Notes: generated by a model not told the origin, from the sequence alone. 64,000 bases of DNA from Caryophanales bacterium UBA5026 (GCA_002416285.1 DICM01000006.1:1-64000); one strand, 5' to 3'. Positions 52,618 through 60,571 are shown, counted from the stretch's first letter. Numbers and translations are program-made.

Positions 52618-52626
52618 TGGTATAAT
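52618..52626 (+). promoter_or_regulatory. extended -10 promoter for tRNA-Gln
   Basis: TGG followed by TATAAT (52621-52626), 14 bases before the tRNA. Confidence 0.6.
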
Positions 52627-52639
52627 GGTTTTGTTAAAT

Positions 52640-52715
52640 TGCCCTATAGCCAAGTGGTAAGGCATCGGACTCTGACTCCGACATTTCGTTCGTTCGAATC
52701 GAACTAGGGCAGCCA
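52640..52715 (+). tRNA. tRNA-Gln (anticodon CTG)
   Basis: Acceptor TGCCCTA/TAGGGCA, D arm GCC-AAGTGGTAA-GGC, anticodon stem TCGGA/TCCGA with loop CTCTGAC (CTG), T arm GTTCG-TTCGAAT-CGAAC, discriminator G, encoded CCA. Confidence 0.93.
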
Positions 52716-52726
52716 AATAGTTGTTG

Positions 52727-52750
52727 ACATCTAGTTTTAGATGTTTTTTT
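52727..52750 (+). terminator. terminator between tRNA-Gln and gltX
   Basis: ACATCTA (52727-52733), GTTT loop, TAGATGT (52738-52744), T-run to 52750. The gltX ribosome site begins one base later. Confidence 0.8.
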
Positions 52751-52764
52751 AAAGGAGTGGTTAA

Positions 52765-54414
52765 ATGAACCAAGCGTTAGCGGATTTAATATTCCCAAAT
52801 ATTACAAAAACGATTGCAGATTATGAAATGCAATATCCAGAAAGAAATTTAAAAGAGGGAGCAATTGTAACACGTTTTGCCCCTTCACCAACTGGTTTTG
52901 TTCATATGGGTTCTCTACTTGCAGCATTTGTTGCGAAAAAGTATGCTGAACAAACGGATGGAGTTTTTTTCTTACGTATTGAGGACACTGATCAAAAACG
53001 TTCTGTTGAAAATGGAATTGATGGAATTATTCAAGATTTGAAAGCTTTTGATATCACGATTAATGAAGGTCGCATAAGTGAAACAGAAGAACTTGGAGCT
53101 TATGGACCTTATTTACAAAGTGAACGTGAAGCGATTTACAAGGCATTTGCAAAATATTTAATTTTAAATGGTCTAGCTTATCCTTGTTTTCTAACAGAAG
53201 AAGAAATCGAAGAGACAAGAAAAAGACAAGAAATATGTAAAGAGCGAATTGGTATCTATGGTCCATATGCGAAATATCGTAATTTACCTGCTGATGAGGC
53301 ATATCAAAAAATACAAAACGAAGAAGCTTATATTATTCGATTAAAATCACCTGGTGACTTTAATCGCAAGGTCGTATTGAATGACGTGATAAGAGGAAAA
53401 ATTGAATTCCCTGAGAATGATTTAGATCTTGTAATTATTAAACAAGATGGTCTTCCAACTTATCACTTTGCGCATTTTGTGGACGATTATTTAATGAGGA
53501 CCACTCATATAATCCGTGGTGATGAATGGATTTCCTCAGCACCAATTCATTTACAATTATTCCAAGTGTTTGGAGTAAAACCTCCTAAATATGCTCATTT
53601 AGCGCCTATTATGAAATTAGATAATGGTTCTCGTCGAAAATTAAGTAAAAGAAAAGATCCAGAAGCAGCAGTTTCCTATTATCATGAGCAAGGAATTCCC
53701 ACAGAAGCAGTATTATTATATTTAATGACAATTGCAAATTCGAATTTTGAAGAGTGGATGAACAGTAATCCTAGTGCTGATTATCATGATTTTAAACTAG
53801 AATTTAAAAAAATGAGTGTTAGTGGAGCATTATTTGATCTTGAAAAATTAGAGAATATCTCTAGAAACTATATTAGTCTATTAAGTGCAGAGGAAGTATA
53901 TGATCGTGCACTGACTCATGCATTAGAATTTAATTCAGAATTTGCAAAATTGCTAAAGAAATATAAAGATAAAACTATCCAATTCTTTAATATTGAAAGA
54001 GAGCAGAAGAAACCTAGAAAAGATTTTGTTTCTTTCGGAACGTTAAAAGATCAAACATGGTATTTATATGATGAATTATTTAGTGGTCATGAATATCATC
54101 TTGGAAAAATCAATGATAAAGATAAAATAAAAGAAATGATGACCCTTTATTTGAATGATTATTATGATGAGAGTGATGATGAATCAACTTGGTTTGACAA
54201 GATGAAACAGTTTGGAGAATCCTATGGATATTGTTCAAATATGAAAGATTATAAAATGAATCCTGAAAATTATCCAGGAAGTATAGTCGACATTAGTACA
54301 CTAGTTCGTGTAATTGCAACAACTCTTGATCAGACACCTAATCTTTATCAGATTATACAGTTATTAGGAAAAGATGGCATGAAAAAACGCTTAGAAATTT
54401 TCTTAAATCAATAA
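52765..54414 (+). CDS. gltX: glutamyl-tRNA synthetase
   Basis: 549 residues, class I synthetase with HIGH-type motif FAPSPTGFVHMGSL (38-51) and KLSKRK near 292-297. RIEDTDQKRSVENGIDGIIQDL and HLAPIMKLDNGSRRKLSKR are GluRS-specific. Longer than the usual 480-500, with an insertion in the C-terminal anticodon-binding part. It lies between tRNA-Gln and tRNA-Glu genes; if non-discriminating it would charge both. AAAGGAG before the ATG. There is no promoter between the upstream terminator and the start, so it depends on readthrough from the tRNA transcript. Confidence 0.93.
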   Translation: MNQALADLIFPNITKTIADYEMQYPERNLKEGAIVTRFAPSPTGFVHMGSLLAAFVAKKYAEQTDGVFFLRIEDTDQKRSVENGIDGIIQDLKAFDITINEGRISETEELGAYGPYLQSEREAIYKAFAKYLILNGLAYPCFLTEEEIEETRKRQEICKERIGIYGPYAKYRNLPADEAYQKIQNEEAYIIRLKSPGDFNRKVVLNDVIRGKIEFPENDLDLVIIKQDGLPTYHFAHFVDDYLMRTTHIIRGDEWISSAPIHLQLFQVFGVKPPKYAHLAPIMKLDNGSRRKLSKRKDPEAAVSYYHEQGIPTEAVLLYLMTIANSNFEEWMNSNPSADYHDFKLEFKKMSVSGALFDLEKLENISRNYISLLSAEEVYDRALTHALEFNSEFAKLLKKYKDKTIQFFNIEREQKKPRKDFVSFGTLKDQTWYLYDELFSGHEYHLGKINDKDKIKEMMTLYLNDYYDESDDESTWFDKMKQFGESYGYCSNMKDYKMNPENYPGSIVDISTLVRVIATTLDQTPNLYQIIQLLGKDGMKKRLEIFLNQ

Positions 54415-54421
54415 AAAGAAC

Positions 54422-54473
54422 TTGCTATTTTAAGTTCTAATTAGTATAATGTTACTAGTTCTTTTGAACTAGT
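54422..54473 (+). promoter_or_regulatory. promoter and leader hairpin of tRNA-Glu
   Basis: TTGCTA (54422-54427), 17-bp spacer, TATAAT (54445-54450). Directly downstream ACTAGTTC-TTTT-GAACTAGT (54454-54473) forms an 8-bp hairpin ending four bases before the mature tRNA, so it may guide 5' processing. The promoter lies within an inverted repeat AGAACTT/AAGTTCT (54417-54438). Confidence 0.65.
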
Positions 54474-54477
54474 ATAT

Positions 54478-54554
54478 GGCCTGTTGGTGAAGTGGTTTAA
54501 CACGCGCGCCTCTCAAGCTCGTATTCACGGGTTCGAACCCCGTACAGGCTACCA
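54478..54554 (+). tRNA. tRNA-Glu (anticodon CTC)
   Basis: Acceptor GGCCTGT/ACAGGCT with a G1-U72 pair, D arm GTG...CAC, anticodon loop CTCTCAA (CTC), T arm ACGGG-TTCGAAC-CCCGT, encoded ACCA. The overall sequence is that of bacterial tRNA-Glu. The anticodon stem CGCGC/GCTCG has one C-U mismatch, which is unusual. Confidence 0.82.
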
Positions 54555-54566
54555 TAATTTGAATTA

Positions 54567-54593
54567 AAGTATTACTTTCGGTAATGCTTTTTT
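54567..54593 (+). terminator. terminator after tRNA-Glu
   Basis: AAGTATTAC (54567-54575), five-base loop, GTAATGCTT (54581-54589), T-run. Confidence 0.8.
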
Positions 54594-54747
54594 GTATTTG
54601 TTGGTGATAGATATATTATATTTTTATAACTTGACAAAGAAATCCAAAATATGAGAAATAAAGCGAGATAGAAAGAGTACAGATTAGTACTTTTTCTTTT
54701 TAAGTTTTTGATATGATTATTTTTTTCTATACTTGTTTTAATAGTTG

Positions 54748-54756
54748 TGTTATAAT
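54748..54756 (+). promoter_or_regulatory. extended -10 promoter
   Basis: TGT-TATAAT (TATAAT 54751-54756), 20 bases before the next start; AGGAGG follows at 54765. Confidence 0.55.
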
Positions 54757-54775
54757 TCTATTATAGGAGGTTAGA

Positions 54776-55177
54776 ATGAATCAAAATATCGCTGCTGAAA
54801 TAGCACTTGAAGTAATTGGTAGTAACAATTTTGCACTAATCGGAACTGTAAATCAAGCAGGAAATCCGAATATTAAAGCTTTAGTGAAGATTAAAAACGA
54901 TGGATTAAAAAGATTTTACTTTAATACACAGATTGGTTCTGTAAAAGTAAGTCAAATGAAAAACCATAAAGAAGGGTGTGTATATTTCTTTGATGGAATG
55001 CGTCATATTGGTATTTTATTAGAAGGAGAATTTAATATTATTAACAATGTTGATGCAGGAATCTCAGAGATTTACCAGGCCGTAGCAATCGATCAATTTA
55101 ATCTATGTACAGTTGAATTCGTAACAAAAACAGTTAGTGTTTATAAAGATTATGAAACTGAAGTGTTTAATGTATAA
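54776..55177 (+). CDS. pyridoxamine 5'-phosphate oxidase-like flavin-binding protein
   Basis: 133 residues with the split-barrel pattern: FALIGTVNQAGNPNIKALVKI, KRFYFNTQIGSVKVSQMKNHKEGCVYFF, GILLEGEFNII. Small members bind FMN and act as general-stress or electron-transfer proteins; pyridoxamine oxidase activity itself is unlikely at this size. Single gene. Confidence 0.82.
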   Translation: MNQNIAAEIALEVIGSNNFALIGTVNQAGNPNIKALVKIKNDGLKRFYFNTQIGSVKVSQMKNHKEGCVYFFDGMRHIGILLEGEFNIINNVDAGISEIYQAVAIDQFNLCTVEFVTKTVSVYKDYETEVFNV

Positions 55178-55303
55178 CATTGCTTTCTAATTTATTATTA
55201 CTGTTTTGATTTATACAACTAGATACTTTACAAACCAGTTATTTACTGGTTTATTTTTTAATAATTATTCTTTCAAAAAGACATCTTTAAAAAGGAGGTT
55301 GTC

Positions 55304-55774
55304 ATGGGAAAATTAGGATTCTCTTATATTGGCCTAGTATATTTGATGATGCTTGCAATACCAAATATTATTTGGACAAAACATTTACCGAAAGACTATA
55401 GTAGTGTAAACGAGAATAAGATACTGGCTTCATTTGAGAAAATAGGGCAGGTACTTGTTAGCACAGTTTCTTTGATATTCGTCGATTTTAATTTAAAACC
55501 ATTTTCATTATGGTATGTATGGTTGTTTTTATCATTTTTCTTTATGATAATGTATGAACTATGGTGGGTACGCTATTTTAAAAGTAAACAATATTTATCA
55601 GATTTTTATAGTAGCTTTCTTGGTATTCCTGTTGCTGGAGCGACTTTACCTATTATTGCTTTTTTCTTATTAGGTATTTATGGAAAGAATATATTCCTCA
55701 TTCTTTCAATTATAATATTGGGTATTGGGCATATTGGAATTCATTTAGAACATTTAAAATTAATAAAAAAGTGA
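55304..55774 (+). CDS. conserved membrane protein, 156 aa
   Basis: Four hydrophobic segments (about 6-24, 46-62, 68-88, 106-147 in two). Starts LGFSYIGLVYLMMLAIPNIIWTKHLPKDY and contains YELWWVRYFKSK and FYSSFLGIPVAGATLPI, segments I recall from hypothetical proteins of many Clostridia, with no known function. AAAGGAGG before the ATG. Ends inside a terminator. Confidence 0.7.
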   Translation: MGKLGFSYIGLVYLMMLAIPNIIWTKHLPKDYSSVNENKILASFEKIGQVLVSTVSLIFVDFNLKPFSLWYVWLFLSFFFMIMYELWWVRYFKSKQYLSDFYSSFLGIPVAGATLPIIAFFLLGIYGKNIFLILSIIILGIGHIGIHLEHLKLIKK

Positions 55775-55788
55775 TTTCACTTTTTTTA
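55765..55788 (+). terminator. terminator overlapping the stop
   Basis: AAAAAAGTGA and TCACTTTTTT around a two-base centre; T7 at 55781-55787. Confidence 0.8.
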
Positions 55789-55793
55789 TTATG

Positions 55794-55815
55794 TGTTATA
55801 ATATTCTTAAGAATA
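55794..55815 (+). promoter_or_regulatory. extended -10 promoter and palindrome
   Basis: TGT-TATAAT (TATAAT 55797-55802) followed at the transcription start by the perfect 14-bp palindrome TATTCTTAAGAATA (55802-55815), a possible repressor site for the small gene and the tRNA-Leu behind it. Confidence 0.55.
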
Positions 55816-55828
55816 GGATCGTGATCAT

Positions 55829-56032
55829 ATGGTAGATAACTACGATGATATCGAGATATTAGATTTCGATGACGATATTGAAATCTTAGATTTTGATGAT
55901 GACCTAATTGATACAGAAGAAATCAATGGTAAACAAGGCTTTATTCATACCTTGTTATCAGCATTTTTTGTCGGTTTTACGGTTGGAGTAGGGATTACTG
56001 TTCTATTTTATATATTTCATTTAATTTTTTAA
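55829..56032 (+). CDS. small membrane-anchored protein with acidic repeats, 67 aa
   Basis: The first 30 residues are an acidic tandem repeat (DDIEILDFD twice, then DDLIDTEE), followed by a single membrane segment at about 42-66 (LLSAFFVGFTVGVGITVLFYIFHLIF). The tail anchor would put the acidic part in the cytoplasm (inference). Its stop codon ends one base before tRNA-Leu, so the two share a transcript. Unrecognised. Confidence 0.65.
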   Translation: MVDNYDDIEILDFDDDIEILDFDDDLIDTEEINGKQGFIHTLLSAFFVGFTVGVGITVLFYIFHLIF

Positions 56033-56033
56033 T

Positions 56034-56118
56034 GCAAGAGTGATGGAATGGTAGACATGCAAGTCTCAGACGCTTGTGGCATAAAACCGTGTGGGTTCAA
56101 GTCCCATCTCTTGCACCA
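56034..56118 (+). tRNA. tRNA-Leu (anticodon CAG)
   Basis: 85 nt. Acceptor GCAAGAG/CTCTTGC, long variable arm (TGGCATAAAACCGT region) typical of Leu, anticodon stem CAAGT/GCTTG with loop CTCAGAC (CAG), T arm GTGGG-TTCAAGT-CCCAT, encoded ACCA. Confidence 0.9.
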
Positions 56119-56177
56119 TTTAATTTATATACGAACATTGTCTATTATTTAGGTTGGGTTGCAGTTTATAAATCATT

Positions 56178-56208
56178 AAAATAGTGTCTGAAAAAGACAC
56201 TATTTTTG
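56178..56208 (+). terminator. terminator after tRNA-Leu
   Basis: AAAATAGTGTC (56178-56188), seven-base loop, GACACTATTTT (56196-56206), more T. Confidence 0.85.
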
Positions 56209-56309
56209 AAGAAGATTTTGGATTTAAACCGCATCTCCTAATTTGTGGGAATGAAAATTCAAAAATAGTTCAAATTATGATATAATTTGATTAGTAAGGA
56301 GAAACTATT

Positions 56310-56909
56310 ATGAATAAGAAATTAGGAATTTATGGCTCTATAATTAACGGAATTTCTATATTTTCATTTGCACTATCTATGATCTTTGATTTCCACTTTG
56401 GTAGTTATTTATCAAGTATGTTTATTGCTTTAGGGTTTATTTTAATGATTAGCTCCTTTTGCTATTATTGCAAAGACGAATATAAATCAGCCGGATATAC
56501 CTCGCTTATTTTTGCAGCTATCTATGTTACTTTTATTCTTTCAATTTATTTTGCACAGTTAACATCCATAAGACTTGATAATCTAAATGAACAAGCAATA
56601 CAAATTCTCGATTATCAAAAATTTGGTTTATTTTTTAATTATAATTTACTTGGATATGGTATAATGGCGCTTTCTACATTTTTCATTGGATTGACTATTG
56701 AAATAACAAATAAATTAGATAGATGGTTGAGAAGGTTATTACTTATCCATGGTGTTTTTTTCATCAGTGGACTTATTATACCTATGATTGGATTATTTAA
56801 TTCTGATATGCAAGGAGCGAATTGGATAGGAACTGTTGTATTAGAATTTTGGTGTGCTTATTTTATCCCAATTAGTATTTTCTCTTTCTTACATTTTAAA
56901 AACAAATAG
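56310..56909 (+). CDS. membrane protein, 199 aa, DUF998-like
   Basis: Six hydrophobic segments spread over the chain. The layout resembles DUF998-type membrane proteins but no firm motif is seen. AAGGAG before the ATG. Single gene, function unknown. Confidence 0.6.
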   Translation: MNKKLGIYGSIINGISIFSFALSMIFDFHFGSYLSSMFIALGFILMISSFCYYCKDEYKSAGYTSLIFAAIYVTFILSIYFAQLTSIRLDNLNEQAIQILDYQKFGLFFNYNLLGYGIMALSTFFIGLTIEITNKLDRWLRRLLLIHGVFFISGLIIPMIGLFNSDMQGANWIGTVVLEFWCAYFIPISIFSFLHFKNK

Positions 56910-57042
56910 TTTCTATTGCATGCATTAAATTTGAAGATAACATCTTAATATAAAAGAAGAAATCAATTTTAGACAATATTTGTTTTAAATACAATTAGGT
57001 TATTAGCAGTTGACTTTTGTTATTAGAAAGGAACTAAAGATT

Positions 57043-57252
57043 ATGAGTAAATATGATTTGTTATGGAAATATTTAAAGAAACAAAATAAGGAAAATTATA
57101 AATTATCTTATGAGGAAATCAAAGATATTTTAGGTTTTGATATAGATCATTCTTTTTTAACTTATAAAAAAGAAGCAAAAGAATATGGATATGAAGTTGG
57201 TAAAATTTCGATGAAAGAAAAGACTGTCTTATTTAATAAGTTAGAGAATTAA
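57043..57252 (+). CDS. small conserved protein, 69 aa
   Basis: Reads MSKYDLLWKYLKKQ...LSYEEIKDILGFDIDHSFLTYKKEAKEYGYEVGKISMKEKTVLF. I recall this pattern (KYD-LW-Y, IDHSFL-YKKE, YGY-VGKISMKE) from many Firmicutes as a small cytoplasmic protein without assigned function. Start is ATG 57043, ten bases after AAAGGA, instead of an ATG 33 bases earlier that has no ribosome site. Confidence 0.75.
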   Translation: MSKYDLLWKYLKKQNKENYKLSYEEIKDILGFDIDHSFLTYKKEAKEYGYEVGKISMKEKTVLFNKLEN

Positions 57253-57267
57253 AATACAGGTTAAAAC

Positions 57268-57300
57268 AAAAACAAAATATGAATATTTATTTTGTTTTTT
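57268..57300 (+). terminator. AT-only terminator
   Basis: AAAAACAAAAT (57268-57278) pairs with ATTTTGTTTTT (57289-57299), loop of ten. Confidence 0.6.
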
Positions 57301-57397
57301 TATATTTAATAAATACTATAGAGAAAAAAACAGATTAATTATAATTTTAAGATAGAACGGATTGAATTTCTGATACAATAATATTAGAGGTGTTGGC

Positions 57398-58330
57398 ATG
57401 GTAGAAAAAATATTACAAACAAGTAAATATGTATCAGACAATTCCAGTTATGTGAGTATTGATAAAGAAAAAATAAAAGAATTAATTATAGCAAATAATT
57501 TTAAAACTATAAAACATTGGTTAGCTAGTAATCCTTGTTGTATATTAGATCTAAAAGTTGATGAAATAATTAACTTTTTAATAATTTTTGACTCGATTGA
57601 TTGCTCTTTTTGGGGTCATCCTAAGTGGACAATTGAAACTGAAGTAGGACAACTGGATGGCGCCTTTGCTCTTATGTATTCATTATTAAAACTTAGAAAT
57701 GAACATGAGGATTTAAATTTTGAAAAAATAACATATGAAGAATTTTCTAAGGCATTACAAGGAAATGTTGAAATTCCATTATTGAAAGAGCGTTACCATA
57801 TTGTTAAACAGGTAAGTAAAATTATCAACGATAGGATGGAAGGTAATTTTTACGAATATATTAAGGATATTGTAAATGATGAAAAATTATTTGAAATAAT
57901 TATCAACAATTTTCCGAGTTTTACAGATACAAGAAATTATCAGGATAAGGAAATTTATTTTTATAAACTTGCTCAATTATTAGTATCTGATATACTCCAT
58001 ATAAGAGAACTAAAAGAATCAATCACAGTTGACTATTCACATTTAGTTGGGTGTGCCGATTACAAAATTCCACAAGTATTAAGAAACCTTGGAGTGTTGG
58101 TTTATAATGCAGAACTTTCTGATTTAGTTGACAATGGCATAATGCTTGATGAAAATTCTACTTATGAAGTTGAAATTAGAGCAAATATGATTATAGCACT
58201 TTATGAAATAAAACAAGCATTGAATGACAATATTTCTTTAATAAACATAAATGATATAATATGGTTGCTCGGACAAAACAAAGCCAATAATTCAAAGCCA
58301 TATCATTTAACTAGAACTTTATCTTATTAG
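57398..58330 (+). CDS. queuosine salvage protein (DUF2419/Qng1 family)
   Basis: 310 residues covering the whole family. Landmarks: SFWGHPKWTIETEVGQLDGAFALMYSLLKL (70-99), LVGCADYKIPQVLRNLGVLVYNAEL (216-240; the Asp at about 221 matches the catalytic Asp of the eukaryotic enzyme), YEVEIRANMIIALYEI, and the C-terminal KPYHLTRTLSY. The characterised relatives are queuosine 5'-phosphate N-glycosylases that release queuine for tRNA modification. Mostly eukaryotic, with scattered bacterial members. GAGGTG before the ATG. No other queuosine gene is in the window. Confidence 0.85.
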   Translation: MVEKILQTSKYVSDNSSYVSIDKEKIKELIIANNFKTIKHWLASNPCCILDLKVDEIINFLIIFDSIDCSFWGHPKWTIETEVGQLDGAFALMYSLLKLRNEHEDLNFEKITYEEFSKALQGNVEIPLLKERYHIVKQVSKIINDRMEGNFYEYIKDIVNDEKLFEIIINNFPSFTDTRNYQDKEIYFYKLAQLLVSDILHIRELKESITVDYSHLVGCADYKIPQVLRNLGVLVYNAELSDLVDNGIMLDENSTYEVEIRANMIIALYEIKQALNDNISLININDIIWLLGQNKANNSKPYHLTRTLSY

Positions 58331-58349
58331 ATAATAAAGTACATCATTA

Positions 58350-58378
58350 TTGGTTTTTTAGATAGATTAATGTATACT
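58350..58378 (+). promoter_or_regulatory. promoter of the efflux gene and its leader
   Basis: TTGGTT (58350-58355), 17-bp spacer, TATACT (58373-58378). The transcript would begin just before the leader peptide gene. Confidence 0.6.
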
Positions 58379-58399
58379 ATATTAATGAGAGGTGTTAAT

Positions 58400-58426
58400 A
58401 TGCAATCAGCTAAATTAAGAAAATAA
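58400..58426 (+). CDS. candidate regulatory leader peptide MQSAKLRK
   Basis: An eight-codon frame with a strong ribosome site, AGAGGTG at 58387-58393, and a TAA stop at 58424. The last residues K-L-R-K are basic-hydrophobic-basic, like the stalling motif (R/K-x-R/K) of macrolide-sensing leader peptides. A hairpin starts one base after the stop and the efflux gene follows 88 bases later. No other gene could use this ribosome site. Confidence 0.55.
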   Translation: MQSAKLRK

Positions 58427-58480
58427 TTGCGAATTGATTCGTGATTATTGAGATATTCATTAATTATTTTCAATTCGCAG
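58427..58480 (+). promoter_or_regulatory. attenuator-like hairpin
   Basis: GCGAATTGA (58429-58437) pairs with TCAATTCGC (58470-58478), extended by T-A and T-G pairs to 11. It lies between leader-peptide stop and the efflux ribosome site (AAGGAG at 58502). No T-run follows, and the ribosome site is outside the stem. Confidence 0.55.
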
Positions 58481-58514
58481 CAAGATATCAAATATGATTA
58501 TAAGGAGAAAATTA

Positions 58515-59729
58515 ATGAAAAAAAGAGAAGAATGGAAAAAAACATTTACAAAAATTATGATTGGACAATCGATATCACTTATTACGAGTTCAATTGTTCA
58601 ATGCGCAATTATATGGTATATAACCTATGAAACAAACTCAGCCTTTTGGTTATCATTGTCCACGTTGATAGGTTTTCTACCACAAGGTATCTTAGGTTTA
58701 TTTATCGGAAGTTTTATTGATCGAAATAACCGTAAAAGAATTATGATATATTCAGATTCATTTATTGCTTTTGTCAGCTTAATCATGGTTATTTATGGAT
58801 TCTTTAATAATTTACCTATATGGTTAATTTTTATCTGTCTAGGCTTACGAAGTGTAGGGGCCGCATTTCATAGTCCGTCGTTACAAGCATCAATTCCGCT
58901 AATTGTTCCAGAGGAGAGTATGCTTCAATATTCCGGTTATAGTCAGTCCTTGCAGTCCTTGAGTTTGATTATCAGTCCAGCTATTGCTGCATTACTTTAC
59001 GGGAAAATGAATCTCTCTTACATAATTCTATTGGATGTAATTGGGACAATTATTGCTGTATTTACTTTACTTATTAGCAATATACCAAATCCAAGAATAG
59101 AATCCCAACAAAAAGAGAATTTCTTAAATGAAACCAAGCAAGGATTAAAATTAATCGTTAATAATAAGTTAGTAAGATATATTTTTATAATCATTACTAT
59201 TTATACGTTATTATATATGCCGATTAGTTCACTATTTCCTTTGATGACAGTATCCTATTTTGAGAAAACAACATTTCATGCTGGTGTTGTAGAAACCGTA
59301 TTTGCAATTGGAATGTTAATTGGTGGATTCATTTTAGCTAATACGAAATTATTTCGAAACAAAAGAAAAAATATGATTATATCTATTTTGATTATGGGAA
59401 TAGCCATATTTATTTCTGGTATTGTAACTAAAAATATGTATTGGATTTTTGTTATTTTGAGTTTTATAATGGGATTTAGCGGACCAATTACTCAAGGAAC
59501 AATTACAACAGTGTTTGCAGAACAGATTGATCCTAATTATTTAGGAAGATTATATTCTAATTATATGAGTTTAACAGTATTAATAATGCCAATTGGACTA
59601 TTAATATCAGGAAGCTTGGCAGATGTTGTCAAAATTAACAATTGGTTTTTAATAACTGGTATGTTGGTTATGACAATATCAACCTATATGATCACAAATA
59701 AAATATCATTTGACAAGGAAAAACAGTAA
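58515..59729 (+). CDS. MFS efflux transporter, Mef-like
   Basis: 404 residues, twelve hydrophobic segments. GQSISLITSSIVQCAIIWYITYET, GFLPQGILGLFIGSFIDRNNRKRIMIYSD (motif A) and LGRLYSNYMSLTVLIMPIGLL match the MFS_3/Mef macrolide-efflux group. Start chosen at 58515 behind AAGGAG at 58502-58507. The leader peptide and hairpin upstream suggest drug-induced expression. Confidence 0.82.
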   Translation: MKKREEWKKTFTKIMIGQSISLITSSIVQCAIIWYITYETNSAFWLSLSTLIGFLPQGILGLFIGSFIDRNNRKRIMIYSDSFIAFVSLIMVIYGFFNNLPIWLIFICLGLRSVGAAFHSPSLQASIPLIVPEESMLQYSGYSQSLQSLSLIISPAIAALLYGKMNLSYIILLDVIGTIIAVFTLLISNIPNPRIESQQKENFLNETKQGLKLIVNNKLVRYIFIIITIYTLLYMPISSLFPLMTVSYFEKTTFHAGVVETVFAIGMLIGGFILANTKLFRNKRKNMIISILIMGIAIFISGIVTKNMYWIFVILSFIMGFSGPITQGTITTVFAEQIDPNYLGRLYSNYMSLTVLIMPIGLLISGSLADVVKINNWFLITGMLVMTISTYMITNKISFDKEKQ

Positions 59730-59782
59730 ACTATATTAAAAATTTGATATGCTTTTATATTTATTAAGAAATTGAAATTTGA

Positions 59783-59820
59783 AAATAACCTAATTCAGTT
59801 ATGAAAAGGTTATTTTTTAT
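59783..59820 (+). terminator. efflux gene terminator
   Basis: AAATAACCT (59783-59791), 15-base loop, AGGTTATTT (59807-59815), T-run. Confidence 0.75.
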
Positions 59821-59921
59821 TTTATTTATTATATTTTCAAGTAAATTTTTACTAAATCTCCTTCTAATTTCTGTCTTTTAAGCTAAAATTTGAAAATAGT
59901 TTTTTTAGACTCTACTCATAA

Positions 59922-60080
59922 AAACTAAGTGAAAAAGAGAACGCAGTTTATCAGCATGCATTAACAGAAGCGGTTGCTATCGCATATTTAATGGGTAAAG
60001 GTTACGATTACTATGTAGCTTGGCAAATGGTTGAAGCATGGTGGAGACCTCAAGGAACACCATTACCTCAAATGTATTAA
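59922..60080 (+). pseudogene. startless remnant of 52 codons
   Basis: The open stretch reads KLSEKENAVYQHALTEAVAIAYLMGKGY..YVAWQMVEAWWRPQGTPLPQMY and then stops at TAA. It follows an in-frame TAA at 59919, has no ATG before codon 23 and no ribosome site, yet its composition (WW, PLPQ) is plainly protein-like. It is the tail of an unrecognised gene. The rest of 59821-60265 shows no gene. Confidence 0.5.
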
Positions 60081-60265
60081 GACAAAAATTACAATCTAAT
60101 CTATTCACCAATAAAAAATAGTTAAGAATAAGCCGAATACTTATTTGCCTGATTTACCGACTGTATCTAATTTTAGGTAACAGTCCTTTTAATTTTATAT
60201 AATTTAGTCATAATTTTGTATAATAATTCTTTTATGATTTATACTAAAAAATAAGGAGGCATAGA

Positions 60266-60547
60266 ATGAAGAATAATTTTATGAATAACAATATTGATGA
60301 TATGGATAATAATATTAATACTAATTTAACAGATTCTGATGGATATGGGGATATCGATAATAACCAAAATACTGCTAGAATCTCAACAAGTAATGATAAT
60401 GATGCTAGTTTGTTTGCGGCAAATAACTTATATCGAAAAACAGCAGATAATTTAGCTTTTGCAGAAGCACTTGTCGATGAAAAACCATTAAGAACAGAAA
60501 AAACAGCTGAATTAGAAAGAAAAGAATCAGAAGATAGAACAGAATAA
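60266..60547 (+). CDS. small Asn/Asp-rich protein, 93 aa
   Basis: Very hydrophilic: the first 48 residues are mostly Asn, Asp, Ser and Thr; the end is a charged helix (EKPLRTEKTAELERKESEDRTE). AAGGAGG before the ATG and a strong terminator after the stop make it a real gene. Unrecognised, probably disordered. Confidence 0.6.
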   Translation: MKNNFMNNNIDDMDNNINTNLTDSDGYGDIDNNQNTARISTSNDNDASLFAANNLYRKTADNLAFAEALVDEKPLRTEKTAELERKESEDRTE

Positions 60548-60571
60548 TATCATATAAAGCTAACTTAAAAG

